DNA of 64,000 nt, taken from positions 682,001 through 746,000 of the forward strand of contig OZ024846.1 in NCBI GenBank assembly GCA_964017145.1. Direction: 5' to 3'. How positions within the stretch are numbered: position 1 is the first letter of the stretch; every line of letters begins with the position of its first letter. The stretch is from Agrocybe praecox. Its lineage: Eukaryota > Basidiomycota > Agaricomycetes > Agaricales > Agrocybaceae. The notes beneath the pieces are model-generated. The model ran no database searches, was not told the DNA's origin, and was given only the letters and a program-made list of their open reading frames with translations. Below, piece after piece: positions 10,461 to 20,735 of this stretch. Made by a program: the position numbers and the translations under genes.

Positions 10461-13278
10461 ATTCCATAAAATTACAGATCATTAATCCACGCTCCTCCTA
10501 TGACGGAAACAAATGCGGTGTGACCATTTCCAGAAACTTCGTTCTACGTTAGATGTCATACTTGTACACTTGTTGTGTATCCGTTTCTTACTGTGCTATG
10601 TACTTCTCATCATTTCCAATCATCAACATTAAATACCCCCTATTATCTAGGACTCTTGTACTAATCTTTGATGCATCATGTCAATACGAAGTGTATGCTA
10701 CTGCAAATAATATTGTACCATGTAAATTTGTACCATACATACAAAGGTTAGATGCCGTGGAAGTTCGCGTGTCCTATCACGACGAACTCCAGGTGTAGCC
10801 ATGCATGTAGGGCAGCGGATTACCCAAACAAGCATGGCTAAGGTAGAGATTGATAAAGGGAATAGTCAGAATAATAAACAAATTCTCAGAGGAGTGAGAG
10901 GGTGAGTGAAGTTTTAGACGAAGATTTTGAGCAAGTAAAGTCAGTGAATTTAGTTATTACTCGGGAAGTTCAGTAAAGAATCCAGGATACTTATGAACCC
11001 GGAAGTACGGGCCTTGCCGAGATTCCCAAAGGTATTCCTCACTCGGCCTGGATCCTGAGCGCGTCTGCGCAGACGCACTCATCATACTGCCAACGCGTCA
11101 CTTGCCGTGGTATTTGTGCTGCAATGCCTAAGGAGGATATGCCTTCGACCTCGCCTACGGTGACGACCAAATAAGCCTTGAAATAGCTGGCCGATAGTAC
11201 CACACTTACTGTAAGCGTCGAAAGAACAGGAGGATGACTCAAAGTGGACCGCTTTTCGTAAAAAATACTTGCCCTTGAGTTATTTAAGTCACGAGTTTGA
11301 TATATAGACTGAAAGAAAAATCGTCCAAAATAACTTAAATAAACGAGCAGCTGCTCCCGACTAGCTCTAAGTTTAAGTCGGTGGCCAGTGGGTGGTGTTG
11401 ACTCTGAACTTTGCTACAATTGAAGTACTGACTGTTTTGACTGCTTTTGATCATTTTTTCGTATCTATAGAACTCATGCAGAGAGTCTAAATTTCCATTC
11501 CAAAGACGAAGAAAAAAACTATGAAATGAATAAAAGTCCCCATTTACGAAAATCATACCAAGTCTCGCCGAGATCCCCGAGGTATTCTCACGCTTCTAGT
11601 GCTCCAGCATATACAACTGTAGGTCAAAGTCATACAACGACGATTCTACGAGAACCTGAAGGCATTCAAAAAAGAGGGAATTTAAGCAATGAAGATATGC
11701 CTTCCATGCGGTTCTGAGCCACCGTAAGTAAGGCTGACAGTGGGTCGATTTATTTCACTGAGCCTTGTGTACGATTTGCGTATAGCCGGAGTATGGTATC
11801 TAGCGGTAAATGGTAGCACATTAGCTGAGAAACTGATTTCAAGCCTTGAATCTGCCCATTCAGCTGAACATCTTGCAAGAGCAGACATGTTTTGATAGAG
11901 ACTAGGTTTGCCGGCTATTGCCGAATACAATGCCGAAATCTAAAAAAAGCTTTCATACCTTATCTAGGGCATATAAAATGTGTTTGTCAGTCAGATCTGT
12001 TCGGAGAGAAAAGGTTTTCGAAGACGCGTCCCAAACGACTCGACTCAAAGGAGAGCGCGTCGTTGGGAGCCATCCACCAAGACTTGAATGTTTGGGGTGC
12101 CCCAGGCGAATCTGTGCGGCTGCCCAGTGGCTGTACCAAACACTGAAGAGGAGAGGTGGGTGGGAACGAAAAAAGTTCCCGAGAGTTGTTAAAGAGCTAA
12201 GAGAGCGAGCGGGAACTTTTTTACACTCGAGGAGCGGGAAGAAGCGACGAGATGAAAGAAATCTCAAAGTCAGGTATATATTGGTATATTGAAAGTATCA
12301 AGGGCGTTAATGATGGCCCGAGAAGAGAGCCAGAAAGGACAATGATCTTCCTTCTTCGATCTTCCTTCCTGACCATCTTATCCTAAGATAAGAGACCCTT
12401 CGGTCCCCTTATCGCGGACTAAGCGACGTACGCCATCGGCTAGGCGAGCATTTGACTAGTCATTGACCCACCAATATGGCTAGTCACCGGCACCAGGAGT
12501 TATCACCACCACCGCACTGCATCGAGCTCACGTAGTGATACAGTACTTCTTTCACCTCCCACCCACCCACTTAACCCACTTATAACATTGCTAGACTTTC
12601 CGTCACTCCAAATTCTACAGTATATTGTTGTTAGAATTTTACAGCAGTAAAGTAGTAACATACATATCCTATATTTGAAACGGCTGGTCACGAGCTTAGT
12701 GTGCCAGTGCTATCCACAGTGTAGACCGAGCAAGATGTGATACATATGTGATGGGTTATAGAGCAGAGCGAGCAACGATGGTGGCATGATGTGCGATATA
12801 TACGAAGTATTTGTCAGCTGCTGCACCACCCAGTATGTTACAAAGGTCATTACTTATGGATATATGAACGTAAAGACAGAGGCTCGAACGGGATTTACTT
12901 GCGGGCGCAACGGTATTAGGCAGGTGAGGACGGATATTAATAAAAATTGGCATGCGAGACTATGAGAGAACGTGGGTGCATAGTGGGAAATGAAGGGGAA
13001 CGCGTAGTAAGGAAAATTGAGGAAAATATGAACAAATGACTGATCAATTTCAAAAAACGTTGGAGTGAGAAGTGGTATGTCAATTAAAGGTGATTGATAG
13101 TGGCTGCGAGGATCAAAAATAGGATACAGAGAGAAGGGAGACAAAAAAAAACAAGGTAAAAGATGACACAGATCAATGTGCCAACAGCATACTGCATTGG
13201 GAAAGGATAATTATAAAACAACAAGACAACCATACGCATAACAAAACCGGGAGAAGAGCAATTTTCGAAAATGACATA
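10461..13278. other. Gene-poor region, 2.8 kb
   Basis: No supported gene. Two segments around 10990-11130 and 11555-11720 share diverged words (GCCGAGAT(T)CCC..AGGTATTC, GGATATGCCTTC / AGATATGCCTTC), suggesting an old local duplication. 11990-12560 is more GC-rich than its surroundings and contains a perfect 13-bp inverted repeat. It may be a remnant of an inserted element. Confidence 0.45.
12169..12222. repeat. Perfect 13-bp inverted repeat
   Basis: AAAAAAGTTCCCG (12169-12181) and its exact reverse complement CGGGAACTTTTTT (12210-12222) flank a 28-nt purine-rich spacer. A second, nested GGGAAC...GTTCCC symmetry precedes the left arm. Confidence 0.75.
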
Positions 13279-15282
13279 TCAAACCAGGGCAGCAGACTGG
13301 AGATATCCTCTGAAAATAGAATCACGAACTAGAGAATTTGATAGATCAGTTATGATATGAGGTTTATACGAGAAAACCGGAACAAACCGTTGCCAATGAT
13401 ACGCTGGGTAGCCTTTGTGTCCTATTCGTATACGATCAGAGAATATACAACAGGGAGGAAGAAGAGGCACTTACAACAACACTTGTGAAATGGGTGTACA
13501 GTACACGCCGATTTTCATTATTGCGCCTGTGTACCTGCAGGAAATGCGCACGGAAATATTGAACGACCGTTTCATAGTCATTCGACCGTTCACCGAAAGA
13601 GGTGATACTTAATGAAAGAAGAATGATCAGTAACAGTAAAGTCATTAACGATAGTTACTTACTATTTTCGAACTTTTAAGCCTCTATCCAGTTTGGACCG
13701 CAGCAGGTCAGTTTTGTCTATAGATAATCGTGAGAACACCAGTCGACCACGGGAGGCAATGACCTACTGAGGAAAAGGACAAGATGGACACTTTTCAGAA
13801 GTGCGTTAGAGCATACTTGTGTGAATAGTTGTAGTGAGTCATCAATGCGATTCACTCGAGGGTCTTCTTCTAGGTACTAGAGTGTCGTTAGTCTGGAATA
13901 CAGGTGAACAGGGTGAACAGAGAGTAAGTTTACCTGGTCGAACGCACTAACAGGTGCAACAAAGATGATTGCGTTCGCATCATCAAAGTACGGGACCCAC
14001 GAGTGTCGCTGACCTCGGGCACCGCCCACGTCGAAAAGATGCCAAGTAACTAACTTTCCGTGGATATTGACGTCAAAGATGTGCTCCGCTACTCCCATTG
14101 TCTGAATTCGTGCATGCAGAATATCATCTTGATAAAAACACATCAATATATGCGCATATATGCGGAGAGCGAAGCGCCTACCAGTTGTCGGTACATAATC
14201 GGGGGATGCGACGCGGGATATGTGTCTTAAAAAACTGTCGAAACTGTCAATACAAATAGATAGATATAGCTTGGGAAAGTGACATACAATTCGGACCACT
14301 CATCCAGTTTAAGTCGTCTTTTGGCAATCATGCCCTTGACAGTTGGATGGCTCCAGAGTTCGTGGATATCGTCCTCGCATGCCTCGAGTAGACGTCCGAC
14401 TTCTTGAACCAAGGGGTCAATGGGAGCGTCCTGGGATTCGCGAGGTCTCTTCTCGTTTGCCGTTGAGGGACGTTTCGTTTTCATTTTGCCTAATGCATTT
14501 TCGATGGTACGCGCCTGCCATCCACTTCGTACGTAAACTCCGCCCTTCCCAGAACCTGAAACAGTGATTCCGCCACTAAGACGGTCGGCCAATTGTGACT
14601 CAGTAGCTACCAGAGGTGATAATCTCCGTCGTAGGTTTGCGATCTGCATAGCACCAGGATCGCGGGAAGAGGCCGAATTACTTGTGGAGGCCGCAGCATC
14701 AGGGTATCCTACGGATCCTGGAGAGCCGTTTATTCCGTTCGCAGGATCCATCAGTGAAGTAGAAGGAGACGGTTGATCAGCTATGCCGTTACCCTTTATC
14801 TTGGAAGCAGAGGCGGAGGTGATATCTGGGGTTGACGTATCGCTGTCATCGTCCAGAACGTCGTCCCACTGCTCCAGAGTGGTGAGTATCTGCTTCAGGG
14901 AATGCACTACGTTGAAGTAGATGACATTGGTCCATGATGCCCTTTCTTGATCTAGTGAGGTAGGCTTGTACATGAGCTGGAATTGTTTCTGCAGGGTCGA
15001 TTTGCCGCTCTCAGCTTGGCCAAGGAGAAGTAGCTGGTGGATAAGCGCTCGAGATGAATATATGCGCATAGAAACAATGCAAAAACATACCTTAACATCT
15101 CCCTTTTTCTTCTTCATTCTCTCGCGTTCCTCCCGCAAATCTTCGTCTATCTGTTCTGATATTCGCTTAGCTTCTGCTTCCGCTTCGAGACGAGCAGAGC
15201 GCTCAGATTCAGTCTCTGAAGAAGGAGGCTTCATGGCTGCAGATATTGGATCATCCTGGCTGTACAAGGATGGGGAGCGCAT
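13279..15282 (-). CDS. Large divergent heterotrimeric G-protein alpha subunit
   Basis: Nine exons in transcript order: 15282-15091, 15033-14288, 14234-14182, 14127-13934, 13876-13768, 13717-13663, 13607-13475, 13421-13388, 13328-13279. They give 521 residues against about 350 for a standard G-alpha. The P-loop GQAESGKST is at 69-77, switch I arginine in HARIQTMG (337), G3 DVGG (363-366) followed by Ala367, NKTD at 432-435, and a TKAT-like DTKATQRI before the C-terminal helix. The extra length is a Ser/Asp-rich insert (about 110-280) in the helical domain. The N-terminus (MRSPSLYSQD) lacks the Gly2 needed for myristoylation, and the end SAALV lacks the usual Cys. It should bind guanine nucleotide and signal at membranes, but GTP turnover is probably altered. 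The gene is divergent to PPIL3, with 174 bp between the start codons. Confidence 0.93.
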
Positions 15283-15456
15283 GAGTGAGAGTACAAAAGG
15301 TGGGGGGAGGGATGATGGTCGTGAGGAAAGGAGCAGTCAACACCCCGATTGCAGGGGGCACTATTAGCGATGCGGATTCCGGGTACATCACCGAGGTGAC
15401 GCTGCTTCTCGGTCACGGAGTATGATGCTTGTCACAAGTGCCAAATTTGGACAAAA

Positions 15457-16231
15457 ATGGTACTCTCTCTCCATCACCTTCAACGTGCTCATTGACTGAC
15501 ATCTATGGACAGTCTGTTACTCTTCACACTACACACGGCGACCTCAAAGTACGGCAGCTGCTCTTCATCAGTCTGCTCACGCTCAGCTTTTGTTTTAGAT
15601 TGAATTATTCTGCGAGGCGACTCCAAAGGCCGCTGAAGTTGGTACTCCCATCAAATTCCTGAAGTTCCGTCGCACTAACTGCCGCTCGCCAGAATTTTCT
15701 CGCGCTTTGTGCTTCAGGCTACTACAATGACTGCATATTTCACCGTAATATCCGAGGTTTCATAGTTCAGACCGGCGACCCAACAGGAACTGGCAAGGGA
15801 GGACAAAGCATCTGGGGGGCACCATTCGCTGACGAGATCAGGTCCACACTCAAGGTCTCATATCCGTCCTCGGACTTTCTTCCTTGTTCTGATCCGTTCT
15901 ACTCCATAGTTTAATGCTAGAGGCATAGCTGCCATGGCCAACGCTGGAACCGACACTGACTCGAATAAATCCCAGTTCTTCATTACATATGCCAAGCAAC
16001 CGCATCTGGATGGAAAACATACCATCTTTGGTAAAGTCATCGACGGTGTTGACTCTACCCTTGACGCCATTGAACGGGTCCCAGTGAATAATAAAAACAG
16101 GCCACTGAACGAAATTAAAGTCACCAGGGTGAGTACATTCGCAGTTACTTGAGCGATCTTATAATTTATGTTTTCAGGTGACAATTCACTCAAATCCAAT
16201 CGCCGATGCTGAACTGGTCGGCAGGAAGTAA
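15457..16231 (+). CDS. PPIL3: Cyclophilin-type peptidyl-prolyl isomerase, PPIL3-like
   Basis: Exons 15457-15459 (the ATG alone), 15513-15548, 15599-15637, 15693-15854, 15910-16128, 16178-16231, giving 170 residues. It begins [13 protein letters not shown], the standard PPIL3 start. [15 protein letters not shown] contains the catalytic Arg, followed by [24 protein letters not shown] (the Gln/Phe of the active site) and [15 protein letters not shown]3 cyclophilins are nuclear, spliceosome-associated isomerases. The first coding exon contributes only the start codon: ATG is followed directly by a GTACTC donor, and the 53-nt intron ends CAG before TCT GTT ACT. An alternative start in the longer open frame at 15429 would not match the family. 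The gene is divergent from G-alpha. Confidence 0.93.
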
Positions 16232-16243
16232 CGGTAAATACCC

Positions 16244-16323
16244 CTTAGTCGACACGGAAACCACCACATATACCGCTACAGGTTCTCGACTTCAATGGAA
16301 GTCTGAGAATACATGTGGTGAGG
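16244..16323. repeat. Diverged direct repeat, copy 1
   Basis: Begins CTTAGTCGACACGGAAACC and ends ..CATGTGGTGAGG. It matches 17168-17245 over most of its length with scattered substitutions (roughly three quarters identical by eye). It starts 13 bp after the PPIL3 stop. Confidence 0.65.
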
Positions 16324-17167
16324 CCCCGGTCTTTGTCTGTCGCTCTTACTGCAGCAGTTTCTCTGTAAATTCGATAGGATGCATTGCAATAGCAGAATAT
16401 GTGAAGCAAATGTGAAGCTAAGAAAGCTACTTGGGTAAAAATGCGAAGCACTTCTCGTCCTCATTCTAAGCTAGCCAATCGTCTGACACAGGTGTCCGAG
16501 CACGCTGTGATACCCAGCCTTTCGGAGTCGGGCGACGCGTCCAGCTTGCAGGGATACCCATAAGTTAGGAGTCCGATGACGGTTAATACTCGTGTAAACA
16601 TATGCACTAGCATCCAAGGACCAGTTACAGGGAATGAAAGCAAAAAGACGTCACATCTTCAGTACTTAGACCAGCGAACGCGAACAAAGAGTGGCCGGTG
16701 GTTGGAGTCGAAACTGATTCCTTGAACTGATTCCTTTTTGCATCTTTCATTCTTTTTATTTCTTGCGTTCATATTTTCTTGGAAAATAATCCACAATGAA
16801 TGAACTAATTCTATATCCTTTACTTTCATTTGAAATGATATAACGACATTAATCATTTACTTACTCCTCTTGTACATTCCTGCCCATGTATGCTAGTCGG
16901 TCTGTTCTTATACGGTGCATTCAGCCACTCGAATCTCAAGTTTGTTCTAGTATGATATGAGAAAATTTCAGCATATTCTGAAATGTTGTATTTCGGTCTT
17001 TGTACAAGCAGTTTATAAGCGCGCAGAAAATATCTGTAAAACAAATGAGGCATGGTTGCATGAGTCACATTCGTCCGAAGTTGGATGCTACATACAAAAG
17101 AAATCGACCCCAAAGGGCGGGGTCTGACAGGAATTCTCGACCTTCGTCCAAGACCCTAGCTTTACAC

Positions 17168-17245
17168 CTTAGTCGACACGAAACCCACCACGTGTGCCGC
17201 GACAGATTCTCGACTCCAATATGAATATGGCATGTGGTGAGGTGC
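17168..17245. repeat. Diverged direct repeat, copy 2
   Basis: Begins CTTAGTCGACACGAAACCC and ends ..CATGTGGTGAGG; partner of 16244-16323, same orientation, 0.9 kb apart. Confidence 0.65.
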
Positions 17246-17402
17246 CAGACTGTATATGTAGAATCTTTCATCTGATTCCTGGAGGCACTTCCGTCGATTT
17301 TCCCTATAATATATACACTCACAAAGATGCCTAGTATTCCCAATAGATCTTTTGCAATGTCCAAGTCCATATACAGCTTCAATTCAATTGTACAGACGAT
17401 TT

Positions 17403-18507
17403 TCAGCGTTTGATAAAGCCCACAAGCTCCTTCTGCAGCTCCTTCTGCCTTCGGGCTTTTTCGAGGTCGTCAACGCTGCGGAGATCGTATACAATGTCGC
17501 GTGTCTTGCCAAAGTAGACCTAAGCAGATGTCAATTCCGTGTTTCGGCTTTCAGTGAGCCGAGAAGGAACGTACTTCTTGGAGTAGATTCCTCATTTTGA
17601 TTTCCATCTCCTCAATCATTCTGCCGATGTTGTTGATATGTGATCCAGTATCGTTCAGAGGCCAATCTTGTTCCGACTGTTATACAATAAGTAAGCGGCT
17701 GTCCAAAATAACACAGAAGAAACTTACCTGACGAGTCATGCTCCCACTCAGGCTGACCTCTCCGTCTCGCTTCCAGTTATCTGGCTTCTTGTCCGTTTGA
17801 GATTTCGTGTCATTCTCCGAGCCTTTTCTAGTAACAAGGTGCAGCATCACCGTGGAAGTGAGCTTGTAATGCGCTTGCCTGCCTCGTTCTACTGTTTCGA
17901 AAACATGTATGGAATCCCAAGAACCTGAGGGTTCGTAAGGGGAAGCGGGTGACATTGCTGTTGGAGTAAAGAAGGTGATAAGTTCTTCGGTTCACAAAAG
18001 TAGCACCAAATTACGAACTTTTCTTCAGAACTACGACCCCCGCAAAGCTTCCTCCCCCACTCGCATCTTCTGGGTCCCATAAATAAACCGATGATACACC
18101 TCCCTCGTAATACATTTCTCGATACGTGTCAAAAGCTTCGTTTGCCTGGATCTCGAGTTTCCGCATCCGTAAGGACGGTACCGCACCATCATCAATGGGT
18201 GGGTCATATTCGTTGGACCACGGCGACCTGAGCAGCAGAGAACGTATTGAGGAAATGGAATGTGATGGGCTACAGATCTGGAATGACTGATTCACCTGTA
18301 GCTTTCTCCGTCTCGATTATAGTCACAGGCGAGATATTCTCGTCCGGTAGCCCGGTCCACCATAACCTGCAGGGGCTGATCAACGCTCTGGAGGAATTCA
18401 TCTGCATCTTCCGGGCATATTTCGACGAGAGCGGAGACGTTTTCCTCCGTTTTTGTAGGGGGAAGACGCCGCATTAAGTCAAGCATCGAGTCTATTACAT
18501 CGGCCAT
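17403..18507 (-). CDS. CAP2: F-actin-capping protein subunit beta
   Basis: Exons in transcript order: 18507-18296, 18227-18019, 17957-17728, 17676-17575, 17519-17403, giving 289 residues, normal for the family. Diagnostic stretches are [68 protein letters not shown] and [20 protein letters not shown]. The C-terminus is the basic amphipathic [13 protein letters not shown] actin-binding tentacle. It forms a heterodimer with the alpha subunit that caps filament barbed ends and controls hyphal actin patches. The start MADVIDSML at 18507 is preferred over the upstream in-frame Met at 18534, because family proteins begin at this point. There is a small lineage-specific insert (PASPYEPSG) before GSWDS. 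Confidence 0.96.
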
Positions 18508-18857
18508 GGTGAGAGAAACCCGAGGATGGTTCAAGATATTGGGAATTAATGAACACGCAGGTAGAGGATGCTGTAACGACGCAGTGTCCTAATCAGGATT
18601 TAGGATGCCGCCAATCAATCCGGCGTAATATTCCCACGACCCCCGGTAACCCCTGGCCTTTGGCGCTTAGTTTATCCAACTTGTTAGAACTTCATGGATC
18701 CTTCCGACTTTTCTCCTTCCAAAAATTTCCATGGGGATCTACAATCCGGACCTCAATATTGTAATCCCACTTTTATAGACTCGATATCATTACCCACATG
18801 GTACAGAACCTTAGGTCTTCTCGGTCATCCGATTTCAAGATTCAAAGGAGATTTTGT

Positions 18858-18887
18858 GCGTCGTAAGTGTGAAAAAATGTGCATATA
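18858..18887. repeat. Direct repeat, copy 1
   Basis: GCGTCGTAAGTGTGAAAAAA.. followed by TGTGCATATA. It matches 19145-19173 with few differences, and the companion motif TCGGTCATCCGATTTC lies just upstream (18821-18836). Confidence 0.55.
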
Positions 18888-19144
18888 TGTACTCTTCTTT
18901 TGCAGTTTACTCGTCCTTTAGGAGAAGCGCATGCTCCGACATTTTATATCGTGTTTACAGCAGAGCTTACTCAAATTTAGAACCTTTGCTCTTCCTTCTG
19001 TATTCGGGTTGCCGTTTTCCAAAGTGGAGTAAATACAAGTCTCGTGTCCTTATGAAATATTCTCATGGACCTCCAATTGATAGGACCGCTATACATCTCG
19101 ACGAGGGTCCAAAACTAGCTGCCTTTGTCTTGGTGCTGCCCAAA

Positions 19145-19173
19145 TGTCGTAAGTGTGATAAAATGCGCATATA
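19145..19173. repeat. Direct repeat, copy 2
   Basis: TGTCGTAAGTGTGATAAAAT.. followed by GCGCATATA. The companion motif TCGGTCATCCCGATTTC lies just downstream (19183-19199), i.e. in the opposite order to copy 1. Confidence 0.55.
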
Positions 19174-20539
19174 GTCATATTTTCGGTCATCCCGATTTCC
19201 TCGATATTCGGCACAAAAATAAATCCAGGAATTACTTCATCTAAAGGTTAGTAAGAATATACGCAGACTTTCATGCATATGCCACACTTACCCGGTCATG
19301 AGTCGCATGATTTACCATTGACCTCGGAAACGAAGATGTGGTATTCGACGTCTCGGTTCCGCGAAGTACGTTTCTTTCGAAATATCCTACCGCTTTTCTC
19401 ATTTCACCAATTTCACGTTTAAGGCCCACCATCTCGTTATGAAATTGACATACACTATGCTTGTCGAGCCATCATATCATCTCGGTAGCAACCTTCGCTT
19501 CGCGAGACTCCTGCTGAGTATACCCTGGTGTGAGTACGCGAATTTGACTATGTGACGGTATCTGCCTTCACGTTGTTGGGCAGGATTACCTGTGTTTCCC
19601 CATCTGACTGAGACCATACTCAGTGGTGCTACATACAGGGTTGTTAACCATCTACTAATTCTATTTGTGGCTATCCGACTTCGCTTCTTCTGCGGGGATC
19701 TAGAGTAATGTATCTGGACCTTGAATCTTCGTATGTCCCTGACTCATGCTTTCTTGGTTTTAGGGTACCCTCGACCACGACCTTGATACAGGCTCTTCGA
19801 TTGCCATTTTATGCTGGACTAACATGCTCCATGATATGTCTGTCTTACATTCTTCTGTAAGCGCACATTCCACACGCACAAAACAATATTTCTGAACAGA
19901 CCCTTACACTTATCCTGAGCTTCGGCAAAAGCATTAATTTACCATTGAAGTTAGTCAATAATTTCTCAATTCGCGAATCAAGTAATATGGTGGTAAATCG
20001 GGTATTCATTTTATTTTGCATGACTGACAGGTTTATTCAATACTTAGTACGCCTGCCATGACCTGGTATTGGCGTATATATTCATTTGGGATGCTCCCGA
20101 GATCCACATAGTAAGGCACAACCTTACCGCCTAAAGCATAGGTCAAGAAAGATGACGTTGTGCCGTGCAAGCCTTCGAGATGTTTTAGGCGCCTAGCGAA
20201 TAAGGCCATCGAATTCGGGTGGATAGCCAAGTGCATGGACGCACGCCCTACTAGTAGATTTTAAGCTAATTATATCGACTGCAAATCTCCTGTTGAAACA
20301 ACAACAACTAACTAATTCTGGCTAATAGTCCCGCCCGATATGCATTTTGAAGGGGGGGCTAGCCTGACGTCAAGTCGATACCAATTGTTGGTGTGTTATA
20401 ACTAATCAAGGGCCAACAGAACATACAAGGAGCTAATGGCATGAAAAATATGCGACTACCAAACCCAGCAACTTCAAAATTTTGCCAAACAAAAATGATG
20501 TCTTCATACAATGATCGAAGCCAAGGACAACAAAAAGAA

Positions 20540-20639
20540 TGCCTCGTACCCGGATTGAACGAGTGACCTTCTCATTGCTCGCACATGACTGATCACATGG
20601 CTATACAAGTGAGACGCGCTACGACTACGCCAACGAGGC
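20540..20639 (-). tRNA. tRNA-Thr(UGU) with a 28-nt intron
   Basis: On the minus strand the acceptor stem GCCTCGT pairs with ACGAGGC, with discriminator A at 20540. The D stem GCG.. pairs with ..CGC. The anticodon stem TCTCA pairs with TGAGA and holds the loop CTTGTAA, giving anticodon TGT (UGU, Thr). The T arm is ACTCG-TTCAATC-CGGGT. A 28-nt intron (20576-20603) sits one base 3' of the anticodon, the canonical position. The mature length is 72 nt. The D loop (AGTCGTA) carries a single G where two adjacent Gs are usual, so mild degeneration is possible. CCA is not encoded, as expected in eukaryotes. Confidence 0.82.
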
Positions 20640-20735
20640 TTGTTGTCCGTTGTAATTTAATGCCGCAAGAGGCCAACAAGCTATTGAATCTTCGATGGAC
20701 GTTGAGATTCTTAGCGTTATTCCCTTTTTACCTCC

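Larger units (their letters stand above)
16232..17402. other. Intergenic region with a diverged duplication
   Basis: No gene supported. A roughly 80-bp stretch after the PPIL3 stop (16244-16323) is repeated in diverged form at 17168-17245. Confidence 0.6.
18508..20539. other. Gene-poor region, 2 kb
   Basis: No supported gene. It contains a diverged direct repeat (18858-18887 and 19145-19173) and nearby TCGGTCATC(C)CGATTTC words. A 67-codon reverse frame at 20033-20236 (residues such as GLHGTTSSFLTYAL) is open but unrecognised and has no splice partners. Confidence 0.5.

Noticed and set aside
11953..12560. Possible solo LTR of a retrotransposon
   Set aside because: There is a TATA-like stretch and a compositional change, but I could not find matching ends, a target-site duplication or any gag/pol motif, so only the inverted repeat is reported.
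14966..15367. 133-codon plus-strand frame over the G-alpha 5' end
   Set aside because: Antisense to exons 1 and 2 of G-alpha, which carry the P-loop.
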